Made by a program: the position numbers and the translations under genes. The notes beneath the pieces are model-generated. The model worked only from the letters and a program-made list of their open reading frames with translations. It did not search any database and was not told where the DNA came from. Shown in pieces: positions 42,063 to 50,804 of a stretch of DNA of 64,000 nucleotides. The DNA is from Anderseniella sp963700895. GTDB lineage: Bacteria; Pseudomonadota; Alphaproteobacteria; Rhizobiales; Aestuariivirgaceae. The stretch is taken from positions 15,606-79,605 of the forward strand of contig CAVOZI010000032.1 in NCBI GenBank assembly GCA_963700895.1, read 5' to 3'. How positions within the stretch are numbered: position 1 is the stretch's first letter; every line of letters starts with the position of its first letter.

Positions 42063-43007
42063 TCATGCCAACCCGATGTCTTCCAGCCAGATCGGATTGG
42101 TCCAGGCTGCCTTGCCATGCTCATCGCGCACCACGACGCGAAGCCACTTGGATGGCGGGCAGGCGAGCCAGTCGTTGTCAAGTCTTGCAAGATCGAGCGT
42201 GGCGCGGCTGATCGATCGTCCGGTGGTGGACACCGTGCGGGACGTGCCGCCAAGCACGGTGATTGCGTTGACCGGCGAGCACTCGACTGTGAGTTCGCGT
42301 CCGTTCAGGTCGAGGCTGTGGATCTGTGGGCCTTGCGAGGAATAGTAGGCGCCGGACTTCAGCGCTTCGAGAAGGGCGTCGGGGTTGTTGCTGTCAGCCT
42401 TGACCATGACCCAGCCGCCGAAGGCGTCGTGATCGTGGTCACGGAAATGGGCGTCGTCGGTGGCGATGGAGGTAAGCCGGTGGCCCTGGTTGAGCAGCTG
42501 ATCCATCAGGTAGAAGCCGCCGCCTCGATGGTTCTCCACGGCGCAGCCATGGTTGTAGACCTCGACGGAGTGGGCAAACGACAGATCGTTGCCATCGGCC
42601 ATGGACAGTTGCGACCATTGCGGATGGGCGATCGAGACGAATGCACCGGCCCCGGCCGCGCGCCTTGCCAGCGCTATGCCGTCCTCGCCATCCATCAGCG
42701 GTTCGAAATCGAGCGGCAGGCCGTTGGCGACGATGTGCCAGAGCTCGCCGACCGAGGTTCTTGGCGCATGCAGTTCGGCGCCAATGATGGTGGTGAAATC
42801 GTTGCGGCGCAGGTTGCGGGTGTCGGCTATCGGCCAGTCGTAGATCTTCCAGAAGTGGTCCGACAGGCACATGAAGTCATAGCCTGCCTGATGATAGGCA
42901 TTGATGACTCGTTCCGGCTCCAGTGCACCGTCCGACAGCGTGGAATGCGTGTGCAGGTTGCCGCGCCAGAAACGGCCGGGCGTGGAAAACAGATCGATGG
43001 GGTTCAT
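42063..43007 (-). CDS. PHP-domain metal-dependent hydrolase
   Basis: Phosphoesterase-type protein, 314 residues from ATG 43007; a TTG six codons earlier is also open. The PHP motif starts GNLHTHSTLSDGALEPE (metal-binding His pair and Asp), with FMCLSDHFW, the core VSIAHPQWS and the distal metal site IATDDAHFRD. The C-terminal 90 residues form a beta-rich domain often attached to such proteins. Substrate unknown; similar proteins may act on phosphorylated sugars or nucleotides. It lies just upstream of the thi promoter on the same strand. Confidence 0.85.
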   Translation of the reverse strand: MNPIDLFSTPGRFWRGNLHTHSTLSDGALEPERVINAYHQAGYDFMCLSDHFWKIYDWPIADTRNLRRNDFTTIIGAELHAPRTSVGELWHIVANGLPLDFEPLMDGEDGIALARRAAGAGAFVSIAHPQWSQLSMADGNDLSFAHSVEVYNHGCAVENHRGGGFYLMDQLLNQGHRLTSIATDDAHFRDHDHDAFGGWVMVKADSNNPDALLEALKSGAYYSSQGPQIHSLDLNGRELTVECSPVNAITVLGGTSRTVSTTGRSISRATLDLARLDNDWLACPPSKWLRVVVRDEHGKAAWTNPIWLEDIGLA

Positions 43008-43156
43008 GGCTTGAAGAGTGTCCAAACAGGATTGCTGATGACGTCAGATTACCGTGACATTCGCAGCCGTTTGCAACAGCTTTCTAACGTATTCACCAAC
43101 GAAAAGCGCGGCAGGAGACCTGCCGCGCCGGTTTGGCGATGTTGTTGTATCGGCCG

Positions 43157-43582
43157 TTACGGGCGGCAGCCCTGACGGCGCACGTAGCGGCGATAGCTGC
43201 GGCCGCCACCCCATTCGCGGCGGCAGAAACGGCGCACCCGGCGGCAGGAGCGTCCTGGTCCGACGTAGCCGGGGCCGAAATAGATGCCGGGGCCGCCGAG
43301 ATAGATGCCGCCGCCGCCACAGGCGCCGTGAACCCGGCAGTTGTGCCGGGGGCCTGCCCAATGAACCGGCAGGACGGGTTGGTGGATGGCATCGGCGGCC
43401 ATCTCGTAGGGAAGTGACATGGGTGCCGGCGCGACGGGTGCCGCAGTGGCTGCAGACATGGTGGCGAACAGTGAACCGATTGCGACCACAACTGCAAGGA
43501 CGAGTTTCTTTATGCTGATTTCCTTCGCTTTGGTTCTGGGCTTTGACGAGCCTCTCTCTACCCCCGGACGTAAGGCTATCAT
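43157..43582 (-). CDS. Small secreted Gly/Arg/Cys-rich protein
   Basis: Open frame of 141 residues. After an N-terminal stretch without obvious function comes a signal peptide, KKLVLAVVVAIGSLFATMSA with likely cleavage after TAA. The mature part is PVAPAPMSLPYEMAADAI, then repeats of Gly-Gly-Ile-Tyr and Gly-Pro-Gly (GGGGIYLGGPGIYFGPGY), and an Arg-rich end with paired Cys. The ATG at 43582 gives a long pre-signal segment, so the true start may be a nearer non-ATG codon. Resembles short periplasmic or surface proteins common in rhizobia. Function unknown. Confidence 0.55.
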   Translation of the reverse strand: MIALRPGVERGSSKPRTKAKEISIKKLVLAVVVAIGSLFATMSAATAAPVAPAPMSLPYEMAADAIHQPVLPVHWAGPRHNCRVHGACGGGGIYLGGPGIYFGPGYVGPGRSCRRVRRFCRREWGGGRSYRRYVRRQGCRP

Positions 43583-43668
43583 TACGTTCAGTTAATGTCG
43601 TCAAAAAACGCCACTTGAATCAGTGCAAAGATTTTCAGGAAGAATATTTCTCCCGCGCCATGCGAGGA

Positions 43669-44670
43669 TCACTTGATGGCGATCAGTGCGCGGCACTCAT
43701 TGGGCAGCCAGGCAAGGTTCTGGCGCGGGACGGGCTTCGGCCGGGGGATGGGCACACCGCTGGCGGTCTTCTTCTTGCCAGGCGCGGTTGCGGTTGCTTT
43801 CGGCTTGTTCCACGGCTTTTCGGAATACCAGTAGGCAAGCTCCTCGCCGCAGCCGGTGCCGTCCTTGGGCCGTGCAGCTGCTTGCGGCTTGCAGCGGGGC
43901 GAGTTTTTCGGGCAGCTCATGCGGATGTGGAAGTGATAGTTGTGGCCATACAGCGGGCGGACCTTGGCCAGCCATGCTCCCTTGTTGCCGGCCCAGTCGC
44001 ACAGCGCCTTCTTGATCGGCGGGTGCACGAAGATGCGCTCGACTTCACTGTAGGAGGCAGCGCGCTTGATCAGCCGGGCATGGGCCTCGGTCCAGCGGCT
44101 GGCGTCGATGGTCTTGCGGTCCTTCGTCATCAGCGTGGCCGACATGGTCTCGCGTTCCTTGCGCGACAGCGTCCGGTCAGGCATCGGGGTAAGCCAGATG
44201 TCCGCGTCGAGGCCGAGCTGGTGCGATGCATGGCCGGTGAGCATCGGACCGCCGCGAGGCTGCTGAAGGTCGCCTACCAACAAGCCGTTCCAGCCGTCTT
44301 TCTCCTTTGCCTCAACGGCAAGCCGCTTGACCAGCTTGATCAAGTCCGGATGACCCCAGGCGCGGTCGCGGGAGGGGCGCATGACCTGCCAGGCCGGCCC
44401 ATCCGCCGGGACTTCCTCAGCGCCGGCAATACAGCCCCGCGAGTATGAACCGAATACCTCCGGCCGCAGCGGAGCAGGGCCGACGACCCGTCCGAAATAG
44501 ACCTTGGCGGGAACGAAATCGGAAATTGCGGGCAATGGGGGCTTGACGATGTCACCGGTGTGGCCAGCCGCCTGGGCCAGTGCGCCCCCCGTGCTGCCGG
44601 CAAGCGTGAGCAGCACGCAGGCCACCAGGCCCGGAAATTTGAACCGACGGTTATTTCTTGCGGAATGCAT
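43669..44670 (-). CDS. mepA: Penicillin-insensitive murein endopeptidase MepA
   Basis: Periplasmic zinc endopeptidase (family M74) cutting the D-Ala-meso-DAP cross-links of peptidoglycan. From ATG 44670 it has 333 residues: a signal peptide (PGLVACVLLTLAGSTGGALA), GSYSRGCIAGAEEVPADG, then the zinc site GHASHQLGLDADIWL and the second motif LYGHNYHFHIRMSCP. The Pro/Lys-rich C terminus is a variable extension. The ATG overlaps the end of sspB by 20 bases on the same strand. Confidence 0.93.
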   Translation of the reverse strand: MHSARNNRRFKFPGLVACVLLTLAGSTGGALAQAAGHTGDIVKPPLPAISDFVPAKVYFGRVVGPAPLRPEVFGSYSRGCIAGAEEVPADGPAWQVMRPSRDRAWGHPDLIKLVKRLAVEAKEKDGWNGLLVGDLQQPRGGPMLTGHASHQLGLDADIWLTPMPDRTLSRKERETMSATLMTKDRKTIDASRWTEAHARLIKRAASYSEVERIFVHPPIKKALCDWAGNKGAWLAKVRPLYGHNYHFHIRMSCPKNSPRCKPQAAARPKDGTGCGEELAYWYSEKPWNKPKATATAPGKKKTASGVPIPRPKPVPRQNLAWLPNECRALIAIK

Positions 44671-45181
44671 CCAGGGAAACCACCGTTGTGTCGTCGTTCG
44701 ATGCCTTGCCGCCGGCAGGTGCGGCGATGTCTCCGGGGATCTCGTCTGAAAGTGGCTCGGTTGTATCATCTGCCTCGCCGGTTTCATCGCCATTGCCAGC
44801 ATCGCCGCCAGCCTGTTCGAGCACGCCAGGCTCGAACTGCAGCCCGAACTGAACCGTTGGATCGAAGAATCCCTTGATGGCGGCGAACGGCACCACCAGC
44901 TTTTCGGGAATGTTGTCGAAAGACAGCTCGACCTCGAACAGCTTGTCGAAGACCTGCAGGTTCCAGAACTGGTGCTGCAGGACAATGGTCATGTCTTCCG
45001 GATACTTTGCCTTGAGACGTTCCGAAACTTTCACGCCCGGATAGGTCGTGTCGAACGAGATGAAGAAGTGATGCTCACCGGGCAACTGGCCGTCCCGGAC
45101 CACGCGTTGCAGGGCCAGTTTCACCACGCTGCGCAGGGCGTGCTGGGCCAGAACGTCGTATCTCATCAAGTCTTCAGCCAT
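44651..45181 (-). CDS. sspB: SspB, ClpXP adaptor of the alphaproteobacterial type
   Basis: Adaptor that delivers ssrA-tagged proteins to the ClpXP protease. The 176-residue product has the substrate-binding fold LPGEHHFFISFDTTYPGVKV, then LVVPFAAIKGFFDPTVQFGL, an acidic flexible linker (about 125-160) and a C-terminal tail (VVSLDAFRKK) for docking to ClpX. This fits the alpha-SspB type seen in Caulobacter. In many relatives it lies beside fumC, DUF4169 and the ribbon-helix-helix gene; here they are 6 kb apart. Confidence 0.92.
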   Translation of the reverse strand: MAEDLMRYDVLAQHALRSVVKLALQRVVRDGQLPGEHHFFISFDTTYPGVKVSERLKAKYPEDMTIVLQHQFWNLQVFDKLFEVELSFDNIPEKLVVPFAAIKGFFDPTVQFGLQFEPGVLEQAGGDAGNGDETGEADDTTEPLSDEIPGDIAAPAGGKASNDDTTVVSLDAFRKK

Positions 45182-45839
45182 GTCACCGTCCTGTGGAGGT
45201 CGCGCCGGGTGGTCCGGACACCCGGAACGAATCGACGTCAGAGAATACTACGGGTTTGGGGTGATCGCCACCGGGCCGTAACACCGTTCCGGTTTGCCTT
45301 CTTGCAGCCAATAACGGCGGATTGTGGGCTCTGGTTCCGAAGCGTGGGGAAGTGGGGGCTTCTGTTGCCAGGTGCCCCCGAACCCCGCCTAGACCTGCGA
45401 CGGCCTAGGGCTTGGATCGAAGCGATCGGACTGCGTTACGCAGCCAGACGTGCTTCCGCATAGTTGTCGTTTGCAACTATTAGGGTAGCCCGATAACGGC
45501 GGTACAATGCCGGGCAAAAGTCAATCCTTTACGCCCTCGTCGATCCTGGTTCACCCCCAGCAGATGCTGCCTTGGGGAACTGGTCCACCGCCGCCGGCGA
45601 TTGCCGGGCAGCATTTGGTGGAGGTGCCGGGTACTGCCCCCGGGTCCGATAGGTTTATTACGATCACCATTTATTGCCATAGCCGGTGCAAGCACCAGCA
45701 CCCGGAATATAGGTGTTCACGGGAGCGAAATAAAGGGTCACGGCATGTTGAACGCACGTAATTCGATGTGTGGTGAAAGCTGGCGGTTGTCCCATTAGGT
45801 TCGGTTCCAGTTCAACTGATCCTGAAAGGAACCCGAACC
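45182..45839. other. 658-base stretch without a recognised gene
   Basis: Divergent spacer between sspB and the YHS gene. It contains small dyads: CTGCGTTACGCAG (45431-45443), ATAGTTG with CAACTAT (45460-45466 and 45474-45480), and a large one at the YHS start that is listed separately. Open frames here have no family features. No RNA gene was recognised, although a regulatory RNA cannot be excluded. Confidence 0.5.
45798..45839 (+). promoter_or_regulatory. Leader hairpin covering the ribosome site of the YHS gene
   Basis: GGTTCGGTTCC (45798-45808) pairs with GGAACCCGAACC (45828-45839) over 11 bp with one bulged C. The Shine-Dalgarno AAAGGA (45825-45830) lies at the loop-stem border, and the ATG follows the last stem base directly. 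Such a structure would restrict ribosome access. Confidence 0.5.
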
Positions 45840-46301
45840 ATGCTGAACCGCCGTTCACTGATGGCAGCCGCGCTTGCCTTGCCGCTGGCCGTTTCATTCA
45901 GCCTGCCGGCCCTGGCTGGCAAACCTGAAATCTTCACGGGCCTCGTCGCCGGCAAGGGCGCCGCCGGCCATGACGTGGTGGCTTACTTCACCATGGGCAA
46001 GCCGGTGAAGGGCTCGGCGGAGTTCGCCACCGAATGGAAGGGCGCCACCTGGGAATTCTCGAGCGCCGAGAACCTCGAGAAGTTCAAGGCCAGTCCGGAA
46101 GCCTTTGCACCGCAGTATGGCGGCTATTGCGCCTATGGCGTCTCCAAGGGCGGCCTGGTCAAGGGCGAGCCTGACTTGTGGAAGATCGTTGACGGCAAGC
46201 TCTATCTCAACTTCTCCGAAGACGTGCAGAAGAAGTGGGAAAAAGACATCCCCGGCTTCATCAAGGCTGCCGACGGCAACTGGCCGAACATCCTGAAGTA
46301 A
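45840..46301 (+). CDS. Secreted YHS-domain protein
   Basis: 153-residue protein with a twin-arginine-like signal (NRRSLMAAALALPLAVSFSL, cut after LALA region), then a YHS-type domain: VAGKGAAGHDVVAYFTMGK, SAEFATEWKGATWEFSSAEN and EAFAPQYGGYCAYGVSKGG. YHS domains are thought to bind metal, often copper or iron, and such proteins are usually periplasmic. The Cys in GGYCAYG is the likely ligand. Translation may be limited by the hairpin in its leader. Not in an operon. Confidence 0.85.
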   Translation: MLNRRSLMAAALALPLAVSFSLPALAGKPEIFTGLVAGKGAAGHDVVAYFTMGKPVKGSAEFATEWKGATWEFSSAENLEKFKASPEAFAPQYGGYCAYGVSKGGLVKGEPDLWKIVDGKLYLNFSEDVQKKWEKDIPGFIKAADGNWPNILK

Positions 46302-46424
46302 CGTACACGGAAGGAGCTGTGGCTCTTCTTCTCTCGCGAGGCAATTCTGTTAAAGTGACTGAAGGGTCCGGGGCATCTCCGGACCCTGAATTGTCACCTG
46401 ATACAAAACCGGAGGGAAAGACTT

Positions 46425-46745
46425 ATGGCCGATAATTCCAGCTACCACGCCGATATCGAGAAATACAGCAAAGGCGTGAACGCCGCTGCCGTGGATTCCA
46501 TCGTCAAGTATTGCGGCATAGCGCTGCGTTCGAAGGACGCCTCGCTGGTGTCGTGCACCGATCCGGCGGAACTGGGCCGGGTACGCGACGGCTTTGCCTC
46601 GAAGAAGCTGGGTCTGTCGGGCGATGCGGCCGACAAGGCCATGGCGGCCGTATGCGAGAAGATGAAGGGCGACCGGACCAAGCACCGCGTCACCTTCTAC
46701 TACCTGCTGGCCGAGGAGACCGGCAAGATGGGCGCGCTCGCCTGA
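46425..46745 (+). CDS. DUF2853 family protein
   Basis: Small helical cytoplasmic protein, 106 residues: YHADIEKYSKGVNAAAVDSI, IVKYCGIALRSKDASLVSCT, and KKLGLSGDAADKAMAAVCEKM. This matches the DUF2853 family, whose function is unknown. ATG 46425 follows GGAGGGAAAG. Monocistronic, ended by a strong hairpin terminator. Confidence 0.82.
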   Translation: MADNSSYHADIEKYSKGVNAAAVDSIVKYCGIALRSKDASLVSCTDPAELGRVRDGFASKKLGLSGDAADKAMAAVCEKMKGDRTKHRVTFYYLLAEETGKMGALA

Positions 46746-46777
46746 GATCTGCAGCGCACCTTGCAAGCTGTTGATGG

Positions 46778-46810
46778 CCGCCGGCATTGATTTGCCGGCG
46801 GTTTGCTTTT
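46778..46810 (+). terminator. Rho-independent terminator after the DUF2853 gene
   Basis: CCGCCGGCA (46778-46786) pairs perfectly with TGCCGGCGG (46793-46801) around a 6-base loop, followed by TTTGCTTTT. Confidence 0.8.
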
Positions 46811-46853
46811 GGGGCTAGCCTGTCAGCCCCCGCAGATCACGGAGAATCAGGCG

Positions 46854-47648
46854 ATGCGGCAGTATCACGATCTGCTCAGACACGTGCGCAATACCGGCGT
46901 GCGCAAGGATGACCGCACCGGGACGGGCACGCTTTCGGTGTTCGGCCACCAGATGCGGTTCGATCTCGCCGACGGCTTCCCGGTGCTGACCACCAAGCGG
47001 TTGCACTTGCGCTCGATCATCATCGAACTCCTGTGGTTCCTGCGCGGTGACACCAACATCAGGTGGCTCCACGACAACAAGGTGACCATCTGGGACGAGT
47101 GGGCCGATGCGAACGGCGATCTGGGTCCGGTGTATGGCCACCAGTGGCGGTCGTGGCCAGCGCGCGATGGCTCGACCATCGACCAGATTGCCAATGTCGT
47201 CGAACAGATCAGGACCAAGCCGGATTCGCGCCGGCTCATCGTGACCGCCTGGAACCCCGCTGACGTGGACCGCATGGCGCTGCCGCCGTGCCATTGCCTG
47301 TTCCAGTTCTACGTGGCGGACGGCCGGCTGTCCTGCCAGCTTTACCAGCGTTCGGCCGATATCTTCCTCGGCGTGCCGTTCAATATCGCGTCCTATGCGC
47401 TGCTGACCCACATGATGGCGCATGTGACCGGCCTGAAACCCGGAGAGTTCATTCACACGCTGGGTGATGCGCACCTGTACCTCAATCACCTCGAGCAGGC
47501 GGACGAACAGCTGACGCGCGAGCCGCTGCCGCTGCCAAAGCTGGTGCTGAAGCGCGACGTGAAGGAGATCGACCAGTTCGCGTTCGAGGACTTCGAGATC
47601 GTTGGCTACGAGGCACACCCGCACATCGCCGCCCCGGTGGCGGTATGA
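46854..47648 (+). CDS. thyA: Thymidylate synthase ThyA
   Basis: Methylates dUMP to dTMP using methylene-tetrahydrofolate, producing dihydrofolate. The 264 residues equal the E. coli length. Catalytic Cys146 lies in LPPCHCLFQFYV, with RTGTGTLSVFGHQMRFDL, the substrate-binding QRSADIFLGVPFNIASYALL and HTLGDAHLYLNH. Start ATG 46854 follows GGAG; the open frame reaches to 46803 without homology. Heads a tight cluster with folA, which recycles the dihydrofolate. Confidence 0.96.
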   Translation: MRQYHDLLRHVRNTGVRKDDRTGTGTLSVFGHQMRFDLADGFPVLTTKRLHLRSIIIELLWFLRGDTNIRWLHDNKVTIWDEWADANGDLGPVYGHQWRSWPARDGSTIDQIANVVEQIRTKPDSRRLIVTAWNPADVDRMALPPCHCLFQFYVADGRLSCQLYQRSADIFLGVPFNIASYALLTHMMAHVTGLKPGEFIHTLGDAHLYLNHLEQADEQLTREPLPLPKLVLKRDVKEIDQFAFEDFEIVGYEAHPHIAAPVAV

Positions 47649-48124
47649 CGGTTACAGTGCGGCCGGCGCGGCCCGGTGACGGCGAGGCGCTGCACCGGCT
47701 GGTGGTGGCCCTTGCCGAACACCAGAACGAGGCGCATCTGGTGACCTCGACACCGGCGCAGCTTGAGGCACTGCTGTGCGGCGATGATGCGCGGCAGGGC
47801 TGTCTGGTTGCCGAGATGGACGGCGTGGTGACCGGTTTTGCCTACTGGTATACGCTTGTCACCACGTACACGGCGCAAACCAAGCTTTACATGGAAGACC
47901 TGTGCGTGGACGCGGCGGCGCGGGGGCAGGGCGCCGGCATTGCGCTTCTCAAGGCGCTGGCCCAACTTTGCATGGATCGCGGCTACAGGCGGTTCGAGTG
48001 GCTGGCGATGGACGACAACGAAGTCGGCGGGGCATTCTACCGGCGGATCGGCGGCAAGGTGAAGCGCGGCGCCGAGACCTGGCAGATGTGGGGTCCGGAA
48101 ATCCGGGCGCTGGCGGAAGGATGA
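47645..48124 (+). CDS. GNAT-family N-acetyltransferase
   Basis: 159-residue acetyltransferase with the acetyl-CoA motif EDLCVDAAARGQGAGIALLK and the following EWLAMDDNEVGGAFYRRIGG. Its closest type are diamine/aminoalkyl acetyltransferase-like GNATs, but substrate cannot be fixed. The start overlaps the thyA stop (ATGA) and folA follows four bases later, so it sits inside the folate operon. Confidence 0.85.
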   Translation: MTVTVRPARPGDGEALHRLVVALAEHQNEAHLVTSTPAQLEALLCGDDARQGCLVAEMDGVVTGFAYWYTLVTTYTAQTKLYMEDLCVDAAARGQGAGIALLKALAQLCMDRGYRRFEWLAMDDNEVGGAFYRRIGGKVKRGAETWQMWGPEIRALAEG

Positions 48125-48128
48125 CGGA

Positions 48129-48626
48129 ATGCGTGTGAGTGCGGTGGTGGCAGCGTCGGAAAACAATGTGATCGGCAAGGATGGCGGGCTGCCCTGGCAT
48201 GTCTCGTCCGACCTGAAGCTGTTCAAGGAAATCACCATGGGCAAGCCGGTGATCATGGGCCGGCGCACCTGGGAGAGCCTGCCCAGGAAACCGCTGCCGG
48301 GCCGGCGCAACATCGTCATCACCCGCAACCAGGACTACGAAGCGGAGGGCGCTGAGATCGTCGGGTCGGTGGACGAGGCGCTGGCGGCGTGCCGGGGCGA
48401 GGAAGAGGTTTCAATCATCGGTGGCGGACAGGTCTATGAGCGCGCGATGGATCGCACCGACCGGATTTACCTGACGCGCATTCATCTGAATGTGGAAGGA
48501 GACACCTTCCTGCCCGACCTGCCGGGCACTGAATGGCAGGAAGTTGAGCGGCGTGAGTTTGACAGGGGCGAAAAGGATGACGCGGCGTTCACGCTGGTCG
48601 TTCTTGACAGGGTGAAGCATGACTGA
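48129..48626 (+). CDS. folA: Dihydrofolate reductase
   Basis: NADPH-dependent reductase regenerating tetrahydrofolate after ThyA. The 165 residues carry VAASENNVIGKDGGLPWHV, MGRRTWESLPRKPLPGRRNI and the cofactor-binding IIGGGQVYERAM. Four bases after the acetyltransferase gene and overlapping the next gene by eight bases. In many rhizobia folA is followed closely by hflK; here seven genes intervene. Confidence 0.95.
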   Translation: MRVSAVVAASENNVIGKDGGLPWHVSSDLKLFKEITMGKPVIMGRRTWESLPRKPLPGRRNIVITRNQDYEAEGAEIVGSVDEALAACRGEEEVSIIGGGQVYERAMDRTDRIYLTRIHLNVEGDTFLPDLPGTEWQEVERREFDRGEKDDAAFTLVVLDRVKHD

Positions 48627-49869
48627 GCCAGCCGTAGTGGTAGTGGGAGCCGGGGCTGCGGGCGTTGGCGCGGGGCTGGAACTTGCCGCCCGTGGCATCC
48701 CGTTTGTCATTCTGGAAGCGCAGGACCGGGTCGGCGGTCGCGCCTATACCGACAAGACGTCGCTGGGCCAACCGTGGGACCAGGGCTGCCACTGGATGCA
48801 CTGCGCCGACGTTAACCCCCTGGTCGAGTGGGCGGACCGGCTGGGCGCAGATTATCTCAAGGACCGTCGCGATGACTGGTTTGGCGTCTGGCGCGATGGT
48901 GGCTGGCTTGACAAGGCCGGGCGGCAGCAGGTGCTGGACGAAACCTGGGCGCCGATCATGGCGCTGGCGGACATAGGCCCACGGCAGGCGGACGTGCCCC
49001 TTTCGCAGGCCATGGACCTGTCCGGCCAGCAGGGCGGGCTGCTGCGGCACTGGCTGCGGCTGATGTCGAGCGGCGATCCGGAGGTGGTGTCGGCGCGCGG
49101 TTATGCCGATTATGAGGACACCGAGACGAACTGGCCGGTGGTGTCCGGTTACGGCGACCTGATCGAGCGCATGGCGGCCGATCTGCCGGTACGTTTGAAC
49201 ACGCCTGTGACGGCAGTGGAGCAGGGTGCCCGTGGCGTCCGGGTCGAAACGGCTAACGGTATCATCGAGGCCCGCGCCTGCATCGTTACCGCCTCCACCA
49301 ATGTGCTGCGGGCCGGGCAGCTCCGGTTTTCGCCGGGACCAGCCCGTGACCTGCTGGATCTGATCGCGGATGTGCCCTGCGGCCATTATGAAAAGGTGGC
49401 GATCAGGGTCAGCGGTGATCCCTTTGCCGCAGAGAACCACCGGGGCGGCAGCGTGCAACTGGCGGACAATCATATCGTCAACTTCCAGATCAGCCCCTAC
49501 TGGCCGGGGCTGGCGGTAGCCCACATTGCCGGTGCGCCGGCGCGCGAACTTGCCGGGGTGGGGCCTGATGCGCTGCGCGAGCATGTGATGGAGGCGCTGG
49601 TGGCCGGCTGGGGATCAGCCGTGCGAAAGCAGGTGGTGGCGATGGCGCCGACCGGTTGGATGGATAACCCGCATGTGGGCGGCGCCTACAGCTACGCCAT
49701 GGCAGGCCGGGCAGGCAGCCGGCGCCGGATGATGGAGGCTGATACCGGCACCGTGGCGTTCGCCGGTGAAGCCTTTTCACTGAAGTGGCAGGCAACCGCG
49801 CACGGGGCCTATCAGTCGGGCCGGGATGTTGCAGGCCGGATGGCAGACGCGCTAAAGCTCGCCGCATGA
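48619..49869 (+). CDS. FAD-dependent amine oxidase-like protein
   Basis: Flavoprotein of 416 residues. The Rossmann motif VVVVGAGAAGVGAGLELAAR is followed by ILEAQDRVGGRAYTDKTSLG, as in flavin-containing amine oxidases; near the C terminus VAFAGEAFSLKWQATAHGAY is the typical FAD-binding end. WMHCADVNPLVEW lines the likely substrate side. Substrate is unknown (polyamine or similar). It overlaps folA by eight bases and ttcA by four, so it is part of the same transcript. Confidence 0.83.
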   Translation: MTEPAVVVVGAGAAGVGAGLELAARGIPFVILEAQDRVGGRAYTDKTSLGQPWDQGCHWMHCADVNPLVEWADRLGADYLKDRRDDWFGVWRDGGWLDKAGRQQVLDETWAPIMALADIGPRQADVPLSQAMDLSGQQGGLLRHWLRLMSSGDPEVVSARGYADYEDTETNWPVVSGYGDLIERMAADLPVRLNTPVTAVEQGARGVRVETANGIIEARACIVTASTNVLRAGQLRFSPGPARDLLDLIADVPCGHYEKVAIRVSGDPFAAENHRGGSVQLADNHIVNFQISPYWPGLAVAHIAGAPARELAGVGPDALREHVMEALVAGWGSAVRKQVVAMAPTGWMDNPHVGGAYSYAMAGRAGSRRRMMEADTGTVAFAGEAFSLKWQATAHGAYQSGRDVAGRMADALKLAA

Positions 49870-50711
49870 GCCTTGCGGAAGACATCGTTGAGCCCGATGA
49901 CGGCGCGGGCGGGCCAAGCCTGCTGCGCGGCGCGCCAGACAGCGTGTCGTTCAACAAGCTGCGCAAAAGGCTGGTGCGGCAGGTGCGCCAGGCGATGGAC
50001 GACTTTGCCATGCTGCCGCGCCAGGCTGGTGCGCGTTGGCTCGTCTGCCTGTCGGGCGGCAAGGACTCCTATGCGCTGCTGGCAATCCTGTCGGACCTGA
50101 AATGGCGGGGGCTGCTGCCGGTGGACCTGCTGGCCTGCAATCTCGATCAGGGCCAGCCGGGTTTTCCGAAGCACGTCCTGCCGGAGTTCCTGTCGGCGCA
50201 TGCCATTGCCCATCGCATCGAGTATCGCGACACCTATTCCATCGTCACGGAGAAGGTGCCGGAAGGTGCCACCTATTGCGCGCTGTGCTCGCGGCTGCGG
50301 CGGGCGAACCTGTATCGCATCGCGCGCGAAGAGGGATGCTCGGCCATCGTGCTGGGCCATCATCGCGAGGACATCCTCGAAACATTCTTTCTCAACCTGA
50401 TGTACGCGGGACGGCTGGAGGCGATGCCGCCCAAGCTGCGCAATGACGAGGGCGACCTGACGGTGCTCAGGCCGCTGGCCTATGCGGCAGAGGACGACAT
50501 CGCGAAGTTCTCTGCGGCGCTCGAATTTCCGATCATTCCGTGCGACCTGTGCGGGTCGCAGGACGGGCTCAAGCGAAATACCATGAAGGCGATGCTGGAA
50601 GAGATGGAACGCCGCCAGCCAGGCCGCAAGGACACCATGCTCAAGGCGCTCATGAACGTGAAGTCCGGGCATTTGCTGGACCGGAAACTGTTCGACTTTT
50701 CAGCGCTTTAG
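49866..50711 (+). CDS. ttcA: tRNA 2-thiocytidine synthetase TtcA
   Basis: Iron-sulfur-dependent enzyme thiolating cytidine 32 in tRNA. From ATG 49866 (ATGA overlap with the oxidase) it has 281 residues: PP-loop SGGKDS at 63-68, Cys138 and Cys141 in TYCALCSRLRR, and the second pair in PCDLCGSQDGLKR (226, 229). All positions expected for TtcA are present. Last gene of the thyA cluster. Confidence 0.94.
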   Translation: MSLAEDIVEPDDGAGGPSLLRGAPDSVSFNKLRKRLVRQVRQAMDDFAMLPRQAGARWLVCLSGGKDSYALLAILSDLKWRGLLPVDLLACNLDQGQPGFPKHVLPEFLSAHAIAHRIEYRDTYSIVTEKVPEGATYCALCSRLRRANLYRIAREEGCSAIVLGHHREDILETFFLNLMYAGRLEAMPPKLRNDEGDLTVLRPLAYAAEDDIAKFSAALEFPIIPCDLCGSQDGLKRNTMKAMLEEMERRQPGRKDTMLKALMNVKSGHLLDRKLFDFSAL

Positions 50712-50750
50712 CGCTGGTTTTCAGCAGATTGAGTCAACTGTCTGCCAACG

Positions 50751-50775
50751 AAAAAGCCGCGCCCGGAGGCGCGGC
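50751..50775 (-). terminator. Terminator of the peptide-binding protein gene
   Basis: GCCGCGCC (50756-50763), loop CGGA, GGCGCGGC (50768-50775): a perfect 8-bp stem. On the minus strand it is followed by a run of T (AAAAA at 50751-50755 on the plus strand), so it terminates the gene ending at 50805. Confidence 0.75.
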
Positions 50776-50804
50776 TTCGTGTGTCGTGGCTGAAAGGGGA
50801 CGGC

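Noticed and set aside
45431..45480. Small dyads in the sspB-YHS spacer as a possible RNA gene or terminator
   Set aside because: Stems of 5-7 bp without a U run or neighbouring gene end; too little to call a feature beyond noting them.
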